From Ottowia beijingensis (lineage in GTDB: Bacteria > Pseudomonadota > Gammaproteobacteria > Burkholderiales > Burkholderiaceae_C): a stretch of DNA of 64,000 bases. Position 1 is the stretch's first letter. Every line of letters starts with the position of its first letter. The translations under genes were made by a program, and so were the position numbers. The notes under the pieces were generated by a model. That model was not told the origin of the DNA. It made no database searches and worked only from the letters and a program-made list of their open reading frames with translations. Below, in pieces: positions 40,437 through 51,610 of the stretch. The stretch lies in contig NZ_JACCKX010000001.1 in the NCBI RefSeq assembly GCF_013423955.1, forward strand, positions 310,001 through 374,000. Reading direction: 5' to 3'.

Positions 40437-41458
40437 GCGCCCCCAAGTCCAACCTCGAAGCGCTGCCGCGCAGCATCCAGTTCGTGCTGCTGCTCGGTTT
40501 CGTCGCGCTGGCTGCGTTTCCCTTCGTCGGCAGCGAGTTCTACCAGCAGATGGTGGCGCGCATGATGATCCTGGCCATCTTCGCCATGAGCCTCGATCTG
40601 CTGCAGGGCGTCACCGGCCTGGTGTCGCTGGGGCACGCGGCCTACTTTGGCCTGGGCGGCTACGCGCTGGCGCTGATGTCGTCCGACAACGGCCCGGTGA
40701 GCCTGTGGTGGACACTGCCCGCCGCCGTGGCGGTGGCTGGCCTGTTCGCCCTGGTCATCGGCTTCTTCGTGGTGCGCACGCGCGGCATCTACTTCATCAT
40801 GGTGACGATGGCGTTCGCCCAGATGCTGTTCTTCCTGGTGTTCGACAACAAGGAGCTGAACTTCCTCGGCCTGCTGCCGCTCAGGCTGGGCGGCTCCGAC
40901 GGCGTGTACATCAACTTCAAGCCCGACGCCGCCCTGTTCGACCTGGAGAACAAGAAGGTCTTCTACTACTTCGTGCTGGCCTGCCTGGTGCTGGTGTACG
41001 TGTTCCTGCGCCGCCTGCTGTGGAGCCCCTTCGGCCGCGCGCTGGCCGGTATCCGCGTGAACGAGCACCGCATGCGTGCCGTGGGCTTCGGGTCTTTCAG
41101 CTACAAGCTCACCGCCTTCACGCTGGCCGGCGCGCTGGCCGGGCTGGCGGGCTACCTGTGGGGCGCGCAGACGGGCTTCGTGAACCCCGAACTGATGGGC
41201 TTTCACATGAGCGCGCACGCCATCATGATGGTCATCCTGGGCGGCATGGGCAACTTTGCCGGGGCCATCGTCGGCGCCTTCGCGTTCGAGTTCATGCTGG
41301 AGCTGTTCAAGGACCTGCCCACCGTCGGCGGCTTCCGCCTGGGCAAGCACTGGCAGCTGTGGATGGGCCTGTTCATCGTGGCCGTGATCATCTTCGCGCC
41401 GCGCGGCCTGCTGGGCCTGATGGAGCGCTTTGGCCGCAAGGGAGCAGACCATGAGTGA
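40433..41458 (+). CDS. livM: Branched-chain-type ABC permease LivM
   Basis: A 341-residue permease with the LivM features SLDLLQGVTGLVSLGHAAYFGLGGYA, the loop SPFGRALAGIRVNEHRMRAVGF (EAA-like), and the late IMMVILGGMGNFAGAIVGA. The start 40433 (MSAPKSNLEALPR) avoids translating the repeat upstream. Its end overlaps the livG start by eight bases, showing translational coupling. Intact. Confidence 0.93.
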   Translation: MSAPKSNLEALPRSIQFVLLLGFVALAAFPFVGSEFYQQMVARMMILAIFAMSLDLLQGVTGLVSLGHAAYFGLGGYALALMSSDNGPVSLWWTLPAAVAVAGLFALVIGFFVVRTRGIYFIMVTMAFAQMLFFLVFDNKELNFLGLLPLRLGGSDGVYINFKPDAALFDLENKKVFYYFVLACLVLVYVFLRRLLWSPFGRALAGIRVNEHRMRAVGFGSFSYKLTAFTLAGALAGLAGYLWGAQTGFVNPELMGFHMSAHAIMMVILGGMGNFAGAIVGAFAFEFMLELFKDLPTVGGFRLGKHWQLWMGLFIVAVIIFAPRGLLGLMERFGRKGADHE

Positions 41459-42211
41459 GGTCCTGCTTTCCGCGAAGAACCTGACCAAGCGCTTCGGCGG
41501 CCTCGCCGCCGTCAACGACGTCTCGGTCGATCTGTGGCGCGACCGCATCCACGTCGTCATCGGCCCCAACGGCGCCGGCAAGTCCACCCTGACCAACCTG
41601 CTCTCGGGCGATCTGCCGCCCACCAGCGGCAGCATCACGCTGGGCACGCACGACATCACCAGCGCGGCGCCCGAGCAGATCTCGCGCCGCGGCCTGGGCC
41701 GCAGCTACCAGAAGACCAACATCTTTCTGCCCTTCACGGTGTGGGAGAACGTGCGCCTGGCCGCGCAGTCGCGTGCGGCGCAGCAGCCCTTCAACCCGGT
41801 GCGCTGGCTGCAGAGCGCGCGCCATGACGCCGCCGTGAACGAGCGCGCAGAGAAGGCGCTGGAACTGGCCGGCCTGACCGCCCGGCGCGACTTCATCGCC
41901 GGTGCCGCCAGCCACGGCGAGCAGCGCCAGCTCGAGATCGCCATGACGCTGGCCACCGACCCGCAGGTGCTGCTGCTCGACGAGCCGCTGGCCGGCATGG
42001 GCGTGGCCGAGGCCGAAAGCATGGTCGAGTTGCTGCTGCGCCTGAAGCCCCACCACGCCATGATGCTGGTCGAGCACGACATCGACGCCATCTTCGCGCT
42101 GGCCGACCACCTGACGGTGATGGTCAACGGCACGGTGATCGCCAGCGGCGAACCAGCTGCCATCCGCGCCGACCGCGGCGTGCAGGCGGCTTATCTTGGG
42201 AGGAACACTGA
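41451..42211 (+). CDS. livG: Branched-chain-type ABC ATPase LivG
   Basis: ATPase with Walker A IGPNGAGKSTLTN, the Q-loop SYQKTNIFLPFTVWENV, signature HGEQRQLEIAMTL and Walker B VLLLDEPLAGMG. As written, the frame does not stop but runs into livF (a LivG-LivF fusion). However, one extra G in CTTGGGAGGAACACTGAC (near 42200) gives AAYLGEEH-stop at 42209-42211, one base before the livF ATG. That ordinary ending makes a lost base more likely than a real fusion. About 253 residues. Confidence 0.88.
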
Positions 42212-42212
42212 C

Positions 42213-43021
42213 ATGGCGACGCATGCCAACGCCAACCGCCAGGACGATCCCAACAATCCGCTGGCGCCGCGCTCGCACAACACCGCGCCGACCACGCGCC
42301 ACGGGCACGACCCCGACCTGCTGATCCACGCCATCGACCTGCACACCTACTACGGCGCCAGCCACATCCTGAAGGGCGTCAACTTCCAGGTGCGGCGCGG
42401 CGAAACCATCGGCCTGATGGGCCGCAACGGCATGGGCAAGAGCACGCTGCTGAAGTCCATCATGGGCCTGGTCAAGCCCGGCGCGGCGGCGTGCTGGTGA
42501 TGGGCAAGCCGATGACCGGCCGCCCGCCCTACGAGATCGCACAGCTCGGCGTGGCCTACGTGCCCGAGGGGCGCGGCATCTTCGGCAATCTGAGCGTGGT
42601 CGAGAACCTGAAGATGGCCGCCCGCCCCGGCACGCGCGGCCAGCGCGACTGGACCTACGAGCGCGTGCTGGAGACCTTCCCGCGCCTGCAGGAGCGCCTG
42701 GGCCATGGCGGCCAGCAGCTGTCGGGTGGCGAGCAGCAGATGCTGACCATCGGCCGCGCGCTGATGACCAACCCCGACGTGCTGATCCTCGACGAGGCCA
42801 CCGAGGGCCTGGCCCCGCTGATCGCGCGCGAGATCTGGCGCATCTGCGACGTCATCCGCGCAAGCGGCATCAGCAGCATCATCGTCGACAAGAACTGGAA
42901 GCACGTGACGCAGGTGACCGACCGCAACGTCATCCTGGTCAAGGGCGAGGTGGTGTTCGAGGGCACGTCGGATGCGCTGCGCGCGCAGCCTGAATTGCTG
43001 ACACAGCATCTGGGCGTTTGA
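42213..43021 (+). CDS. livF: Branched-chain-type ABC ATPase LivF
   Basis: ATPase with a 35-residue polar, His/Asn-rich N-terminal extension (MATHANANRQDDPNNPLAPR) not usual in LivF, then HTYYGASHILKGVNF, Walker A MGRNGMGKSTLLKSI, the VAYVPEGRGIFGNLSVVENL segment, signature LSGGEQQMLTIGRAL and Walker B VLILDEATEGLAP. The frame breaks near 42489 (GGCGCGGCGGCG); one base restores KPGAAGVLVMGKPMTG. About 269 residues. It is the last gene of the liv operon. Confidence 0.9.
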
Positions 43022-43059
43022 AGAGGCTGATCGTTCGGCGCCCCGCGTTGCGTGAACAG

Positions 43060-43212
43060 GGTTGTGGGAGCGGGCTTGCCCACGATGCAGCGCCTGCTGC
43101 CATCGACACGCTGATAGCGGCCAAGGCCGCTCCGACAAGCGCCTCGCCCCACGAGCCCATAAGAGAAATCGGCATTCGACGCCCTGCTGTCAAGCGCTGA
43201 CAGCTATTGCAT

Positions 43213-43218
<6 letters not shown>
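43060..43218. repeat. Family B palindrome and family D repeat
   Basis: B: TGTGGGAGCGGGCTTGCCCA ... GCGGCCAAGGCCGCTCCGAC (43062-43140). D: GCTGTCAAGCGCTGACAGCT ATTGCATTCATAGC (about 43187-43218), which overlaps the last codons of the convergent IclR-type gene. Confidence 0.75.
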
Positions 43219-46296
<3,078 letters not shown>

Positions 46297-46297
<1 letters not shown>

Positions 46298-46342
46298 GAT
46301 GTTGACACCCATAACATCAGCCCCTAGACTGATGTGAACATC
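46297..46342. promoter_or_regulatory. Candidate TetR operators: two palindromes
   Basis: TGATGTT (46297-46303) and AACATCA (46313-46319) form a perfect 7-bp inverted repeat with a 9-base spacer. GATGTGAACATC (46331-46342) is a second palindrome with the same half-site. They fill the 63-base divergent gap, so binding should control both genes. Confidence 0.75.
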
Positions 46343-46359
46343 CATCACTTTAGCGCGCC

Positions 46360-47033
46360 ATGCCCTTGCATCAAGACCCCACCCGCTTTCCCGACGGCAA
46401 ACGCCGCGCCGCCGCCTGGCTGCTGGGCCTGGGCGCCGCCGGCGTGCTGGCCACCTGCGTCAGCTACGTGCTGGCCGGCGCCCCGGCCGCCCTGCCCGGC
46501 GGCGCGCCGGATTTCGAGTCGGTCCGCGCCGCCACCGCCGCCGCCGCGGGCTGGATGCGCGCCGCGGGCAGCTTCGGCATGCCAGGCGATGTGCTGCTGG
46601 TGGCCGGCTGCGTGCTGCTGGCGGGCGCCGCCCGGCGCGCGGGCACGGCGGCGGGCGCGGTGGGCTGGGGCTGCTGGCGCTGTCGTGCGCGCTGTTCATC
46701 CTGGTCGATGCGCTGGTGGGCTTCGTGCTGCCGCCGGTGGCGGCCAGCGGCGACAGCGCGGCCTACGTGGTCGCGCGCTCGTCGTTCGACGTGCTGTTCA
46801 ACATCGGCGGCTGGACGCTGGGCCTGGGCGCGCTGCTGGCCGCACTGGCTCCGCCAGGGCGCGCGCTGGCGTGGCGCCCGCTGCGCGGCCTGATGGGACT
46901 GGCCGGCGTGCTGGGCCTGGCCGTCAACACCAGCTTTCTGCTGGGCGGGCCGGGCGCGCCGCTGATCGGCCCCGCCGTGGTGCTGACGGCGCTGGCCCTG
47001 CTGGGCGCCGGGCTGGCGCTGGGGCGGCGCTGA
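46360..47033 (+). CDS. Multi-pass membrane protein under TetR control
   Basis: Not recognised to family with certainty; it looks like a DUF4386-type protein. Repaired length is 224 residues with about six hydrophobic segments (AWLLGLGAAGVLATCVSYVLA, VLLVAGCVLLAGAA, LALSCALFILVDALVGFV, VLFNIGGWTLGLGALLAAL, LMGLAGVLGLAVNTSFLL, AVVLTALALLGAGLAL). One lost G near 46665 (GTGGGCTGGGG) breaks the frame. It is divergent from the TetR gene and is its likely target. Confidence 0.72.
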
Positions 47034-47127
47034 GCGCGTGCCACGGGCGGGCCATGTTTCTGGGTTAAATTGGGCTTTGGCGCCGCGCATGGGGCGCAGC
47101 CAGCTATTCATTTCATAGTATCCAGCC

Positions 47128-48039
47128 ATGGCCACTCGCAACTCCGCCAAGCCGCTCACCGGCACCCGCATCGTCAGCCTGGCGCTCAATCTGCCCGGCC
47201 CCGCCGCGCTGATGCGCCTGTCCGCCATGGGCGCGCGCTGCCTGAAGGTGGAGCCGCCCGGCCCCGGCACCACGTCGGCCGGCCGGCCGATCAGCGGTGA
47301 CCCGATGGGCCAGTACGACATCGGCGCCTACAGCGTGATGCACGAGGACGTGCGCGTGGTGCAGATGGACCTGAAGACCGAGCGCGGCCAGGCCCAGCTG
47401 GCGCGCGAGCTGCTGCGCGCCGACCTGCTGCTGACCTCGTTCCGCCCCTCGGCGCTGGCCAAGCTGGGGCTGGACTGGAAGTCGCTGCGCCGGCCCTTCC
47501 CGCACCTGTCGATGGTGGAGATCGTCGGTGCCCCCGGCGAGCGCGCCGACGAGCCCGGCCACGACCTGACCTACCTGGCCGAGGCCGGCCTGGTGACCGG
47601 CACCGACCTGCCGCCCAGCCTGCTGGCCGACATGGCAGGCGCGCTGATGACCAGCGAGGCCGCGCTGTCGGCGCTGATGCAGGCGCGTGCCAACGGCCGT
47701 GGCCAGTACCGCCAGGTGGCGCTGTCGCAGGCGGCCGAATGGCTGGCGCTGCCGCGCACCTGGGGCCTGACGCTGCCGACCGGCGCCGTGGGCGGCGCGC
47801 ACGCCGGCTACCGCGTGTACCCGTGCAAGGACGGCCGCGTGGCCATCGCCGCGCTGGAGCCGCACTTCGCCCGCGCGCTGTTCGCCGCCGCCGGCCTGCC
47901 GGAGCCCGACATGCGTGCGCCGTTTGCCCCGCAGGCGCACGAGGCCATCGCCGCCTGGGCGCTGACCAAGACGCGCCGGCAGCTCGACGCGCTGGCGGCG
48001 GCGAACGACATTCCGCTGCACACGCTATCGAAAGCGTAG
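47128..48039 (+). CDS. Family III CoA transferase, alpha-methylacyl-CoA racemase-like, short
   Basis: A 303-residue CaiB/BaiF protein. It carries GTRIVSLALNLPGPAALMRL at the start and keeps the racemase residues: His in GHDLTYLAEAGLV and Asp in LLADMAGALM, as in AMACR (GHD..Y and LLADFAGG). Typical relatives run to about 360 residues; here the stop lies inside a family D repeat, so the C-terminal helix is probably replaced or cut. It may epimerise 2-methylacyl-CoA thioesters. Confidence 0.82.
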   Translation: MATRNSAKPLTGTRIVSLALNLPGPAALMRLSAMGARCLKVEPPGPGTTSAGRPISGDPMGQYDIGAYSVMHEDVRVVQMDLKTERGQAQLARELLRADLLLTSFRPSALAKLGLDWKSLRRPFPHLSMVEIVGAPGERADEPGHDLTYLAEAGLVTGTDLPPSLLADMAGALMTSEAALSALMQARANGRGQYRQVALSQAAEWLALPRTWGLTLPTGAVGGAHAGYRVYPCKDGRVAIAALEPHFARALFAAAGLPEPDMRAPFAPQAHEAIAAWALTKTRRQLDALAAANDIPLHTLSKA

Positions 48040-48090
48040 CTTCCAACGCTTATTCGATGGGCGCTGAAGGCCGAAATGGCTTGAAATTCT
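48023..48090. repeat. Family D repeat supplying the stop of the CoA transferase
   Basis: CGCTATCGAAAGCGTAGCTT then GGGCGCTGAAGGCCGAAATG. The TAG at 48037-48039 is the TAG of the repeat's TAGCT core. Confidence 0.75.
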
Positions 48091-48126
48091 GCTGCCCGCC
48101 ACCGATCCCGTCCGACGCCCCACCCC

Positions 48127-48790
48127 ATGACCCGCACCGGCCACATTGCCCGCTGGAACGCCGAGCGCGGCTTCGGCTTCATCGCCACGCCGGCGGGCGA
48201 GCAGAACATCTTCTTTCACGTGCGCGACTTCCGCGGCGGCGAGCCGGCCGAAGGGCTGGCGGTGCGCTTCGAGCAGATCGAGGTCGGCGGCAAGGGCCCG
48301 CGCGCCATGGCGGTACAGCCGCTGGCGCGCGCTGCGGCGCCGTCGCCCGCAGGGCCGGCACGTACTGCAGACCGCGCGGCCAACCCGCAGCGCCGCAACG
48401 GCCGCGCGCCATCCAGCGCCCCGCGCGGGCTCGACGGCCAGCCCGCCCTGTTCGCCATCGCCCTGCTGGCCTGGCTGGGCCTGCTGGCGGCCATCAGCCT
48501 GCGCGGTGCCTGGCCGTGGGACCTGCCCGTGGTGCTGGCCGGCCTGCTGGTGCTGAACATCGCCACCTTCTTCAGCTACGCCCTGGACAAGACGGCCGCC
48601 GCGCAGTCGCTGGCGCACGCCCGAGAGCACGCTGCACGCGCTGGCCGCAGCCGGCGGCTGGCCCGCGGCCTGGCTGGCGCAGCGCGCGCTGCGGCACAAG
48701 TCGCGCAAGCGCGAATTCCTGGCCGTGTACGTGCTCACGGTGGGACTGCACCTGGGCGCGCTGGGCCTGCTGCTGTGGCGCAGCCTGTGA
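48127..48790 (+). CDS. Cold-shock domain fused to DUF1294 membrane protein
   Basis: The N-terminal cold-shock domain (GHIARWNAERGFGFIATPAGEQNIFFHVRDF, RNP-1-like GFGFI and RNP-2-like FFHV) is joined by a Pro/Ala linker to a DUF1294 membrane part (FAIALLAWLGLLAAISL, VLAGLLVLNIATFFSYALDK, and LAVYVLTVGLHLGALGLLLW). The frame breaks near 48608; two bases of a GC alternation restore WRTPESTLHALAAAGGWPAAW and RHKSRKREFL, the DUF1294 hallmark, ending at 48790 with 221 residues. Confidence 0.85.
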
Positions 48791-48844
48791 ACCCTGCCGG
48801 TCAACGGCGCTGGCTATGATGATCCGACAACCACCGCACGAACC

Positions 48845-50317
48845 ATGAACAAGCAACTGCACCCGCACCAGAAGGACGAACTGGCCGAGCTGGCCGTCAT
48901 CGCCATGCGAGAGCGCGGGCTGGAGCCCGAGTTCTCGGCCGCCGTCAAGCGCCAGCTGGACGAGATCGATGGCGAGAGCGAGGAAGACGGCGTCGGCATC
49001 ATCGACATGACGGGCCTGCTGTGGTGCTCGATCGACAACGACGATTCGCGCGACCTCGACCAGCTCACCGTCAGCGAAACCCTGCCCGACGGCAGCGTGA
49101 AGATCATGGTGGCGATTGCCGACGTCGACACGCTGGTCGCCAAGGACACGCCCATCGACCGCCACGCGCAGATCAACACCACCAGTGTCTACACCTCGGC
49201 GCGCATCTTCCCGATGCTGCCCGAGAAGCTCAGCACCGACCTCACCTCGCTCAACCCCAACCAGGTGCGCGTGGCCACGGTGACCGAGATGGTGTTCCAG
49301 CCCGACGGCACGCTGGCGCGCAGCCACATCACCCGCGCCAGGGTGCACAACAAAGCGCAGCTGGCGTACGACGCGGTGTCGGCCTGGATCGAGGGCAACG
49401 GCCCGCTGCCCGAGGCAGCCGACATCGTGCCCGGCATGGACCAGCAGCTGCGCACGCAGGATTCGGTGGCGCAGCAGCTGCGCGCCAACCGGCGCGAGCA
49501 GGGCGCGCTGGACTTCCAGACCTTCCAGCCGCGCGCCGAGTTCGACGGCGAGCAGGTGGTCGCCATCAAGCAGCAGGAGCAGAACCGCGCGCGCCAGCTG
49601 ATCGAGGAGTTCATGGTGGCCACCAACGGCGTGACGGCGCGCTTTCTGGCCGGCAAGCGGCGCGCCGCCATCCGCCGCGTGGTGCGCTCGCCCGAGCGCT
49701 GGGCGCGCATCGCCCAGGTGGCGGCCGAGCGCGGCTGGGAGCTGCCGATCGATCCCGACTCCAAGGCGCTGGAGCAGTTTCTCGCCGCCGAGCGCAAGCG
49801 CGATCCGCTGCGCTTTCCCGACCTGTCGCTGGTCATCGTCAAGCTGATGGGTCGCGGCGAATACGTGGTGGAGCGCCCGGGCGGCCCCAACATCGGCCAC
49901 TTCGGCCTGGCGGTGCGCGACTATTCGCACAGCACGGCGCCCAACCGCCGCTACCCCGACCTGATCGCCAGCCGCCTGATCAAGGCCGCGCTGGCCGAGG
50001 TGAAGTCGCCCTACTCCGACATGGAGCTGGAGTTCCTGGCCAACCGCTGCACGCAGCAGGAAGACGCCGCCAACAAGGTGGAGCGGCAGCTGCGCAAGTC
50101 CGAGGCGGCGATGCTGCTCGAAGACCACATCGGCGAGACCTTCGACGGCGTGGTTACCGGCGAATCGAAAGGCAACACCTGGGTGCGCATCTTCGAGCCG
50201 CCGGCCGAGGGCAAGCTGCTGCCCAGCCGCGACGTGCAGGTGGGCGACAAGGTGCGCGCCAAGCTCATCTCGACCAACGTCGAGCGCGGCTTCATCGACT
50301 TCGAGATGATCGGCTGA
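48845..50317 (+). CDS. RNB-domain exoribonuclease (RNase II/R type) with S1 domain
   Basis: A 490-residue 3'-5' exoribonuclease with the catalytic acidic cluster in CSIDNDDSRDLDQLTVSE, the VAIADVDTLV segment, ending of the RNB domain YSHSTAPNRRYPDLIASRL, and a C-terminal S1-like RNA-binding domain (FDGVVTGESKGNTWVRI). It lacks the two N-terminal cold-shock domains of full RNase R/II, so it is a compact form common in Burkholderiales. Intact. Confidence 0.92.
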   Translation: MNKQLHPHQKDELAELAVIAMRERGLEPEFSAAVKRQLDEIDGESEEDGVGIIDMTGLLWCSIDNDDSRDLDQLTVSETLPDGSVKIMVAIADVDTLVAKDTPIDRHAQINTTSVYTSARIFPMLPEKLSTDLTSLNPNQVRVATVTEMVFQPDGTLARSHITRARVHNKAQLAYDAVSAWIEGNGPLPEAADIVPGMDQQLRTQDSVAQQLRANRREQGALDFQTFQPRAEFDGEQVVAIKQQEQNRARQLIEEFMVATNGVTARFLAGKRRAAIRRVVRSPERWARIAQVAAERGWELPIDPDSKALEQFLAAERKRDPLRFPDLSLVIVKLMGRGEYVVERPGGPNIGHFGLAVRDYSHSTAPNRRYPDLIASRLIKAALAEVKSPYSDMELEFLANRCTQQEDAANKVERQLRKSEAAMLLEDHIGETFDGVVTGESKGNTWVRIFEPPAEGKLLPSRDVQVGDKVRAKLISTNVERGFIDFEMIG

Positions 50318-50366
50318 AGCGCGTACTGCTGCACAATTCATCCACATCGTTTCAGGGAGCCATGCC

Positions 50367-50620
50367 ATGTCGCTCAGCAGCGCGATCTCGTTCTACATCG
50401 ACCAGGACACACCCGGCTTTCGCACCACCACCGGCCTGCTGCCCACGGCCGACGCCGAAGTCGCCCTGTGCGCCCTGCAGGTGGGCGACACGGTGAGCTT
50501 TCCCAACCACCGCAACCGCGTCTACCGCGTCGTCAGCCGCCACTGCAACGCCGGCGCGGACATGAGCGAGCCCGAGTGGTTGGTGCGGCTGGAGCCCGTG
50601 AACAAGGGCGCAACCCCTGA
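50367..50620 (+). CDS. Small hypothetical protein, about 84 residues
   Basis: Not recognised. MSLSSAISFYIDQDTPGFRT... contains a beta-rich VGDTVSFPNHRNRVYRVVSRHC segment and ends near LVRLEPVNKG. An AGGGAGC site precedes the ATG. As written, the frame runs on to 50858 through a family A repeat. That repeat normally starts with five C (CCCCCTGAG); here four C are seen (50613-50616), and the fifth would give ATP-stop at 50618-50620. The repeat-coded extension is therefore probably not real. Confidence 0.7.
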
Positions 50621-50905
50621 GCGCCTGACGGCGGTTCCCCTTCTCTCGCTGCGCTGCGCTTCGCGGGAAGGGGGACACAGCCTGTGCCCGGCGCAGGTCC
50701 GGGCACGGCTGTCGCTGGAGTGGCCTGCTCCGCGGCCTTCGGATTTTTCTCGAGCAGCGGCCGCGACGAGGCCCCTTGTGGGAGCGGGCTTGCCCGCGAT
50801 GGGCGCCTGGTATGGGCGATACGCCGTATCGCGGCCGAGGCTGCTCCTACAAGAATAGCTAACCGCGCTGGATGGGCGGGCGCTGACGGCCGATTTCTTC
50901 TAGAA
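50606..50905. repeat. Family A, B and D repeats in series
   Basis: The A copy (50606-50750) includes TGGCCTGCTCCGCGGCC; the B pair (50776-50855) is TGTGGGAGCGGGCTTGCCCG ... GCGGCCGAGGCTGCTCCTAC; D (about 50857-50905) is TAGCTAACCGCGCTGGATGG then GCGGGCGCTGACGGCCGATT. Confidence 0.75.
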
Positions 50906-51511
50906 CCCCGCGTCCGGCTGCGCCAGATAATCCAGCTCCTCCGCCGTGCTGGCGCGCCCCAGGATGGCGTTGCGGTGCGGAAACCGGCCGAAGCGCTCGA
51001 TGACGGCTTGGTGCTTGCGGGCGAAATCCAGCGTGCCGTCGAAGAAGGCCTTGGGCTCGGCCTCGGGCGCATCGCGCAGCGACTGGAACAGCACCACACT
51101 GCGCTCCTGCATGGCCGCGTCTTCCGCGTGCTCCAGCGGCAGGTAACAGAAGATGCGCGCCATCGGCGGCACCGCCTGGTCATGGCCGCGCGCGAGGCCT
51201 TCCAGCGCCAGCGCCAGCGCCTGCGCATCGCCGGCGAAGGCCTCGGGCTGGCCGCGGAAGGCGTTGCGCGTGAACTGGTCGAGCACGATCAGCAGTGCCA
51301 GTCGCCCCTCGGCGTCTTCGGCCCAGGCGTCGAGCTGGCCCGCCCGCGCCGCGGCGATGGTCGGTAGAAAGCGCTGGCGCAGTTCGGCATCGAAGGCATC
51401 GTTCTTCTGGAACCACTGGCCCTGCACGCGCTGCAGCGCGGCCGGCTCGAGGGGATGGGCGCCGAGCCAGAAGCGCAGCACGTCGGCGGGTGTGGCGGTG
51501 TGGTGATCCAT
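50900..51511 (-). CDS. DUF924-family protein
   Basis: A 203-residue helical protein with the DUF924 pattern: DVLRFWLGAHP at the start, QWFQKNDAFDAELRQRF, LALLIVLDQFTRNAFRG, IFCYLPLEHAEDAAMQ and the end FGRFPHRNAILGR. The family has a TPR-like fold and no settled biochemical role. It is divergent from the EF-G-like gene, with about 100 bases between. Intact. Confidence 0.9.
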   Translation of the reverse strand: MDHHTATPADVLRFWLGAHPLEPAALQRVQGQWFQKNDAFDAELRQRFLPTIAAARAGQLDAWAEDAEGRLALLIVLDQFTRNAFRGQPEAFAGDAQALALALEGLARGHDQAVPPMARIFCYLPLEHAEDAAMQERSVVLFQSLRDAPEAEPKAFFDGTLDFARKHQAVIERFGRFPHRNAILGRASTAEELDYLAQPDAGF

Positions 51512-51610
51512 CGAAGGATTGTGGCACTGCCGCACATCAAGAAATTGGCGCGCCGGGCCTTGTGCTGGCGCCGCCGTCGCTCTACGCTGCGGATCGCAAG
51601 GAGAAGAACC

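Noticed and set aside
41451..43021. Genuine LivG-LivF fusion protein
   Set aside because: One added G gives a standard LivG end and a separate LivF start, in line with base losses throughout the window.
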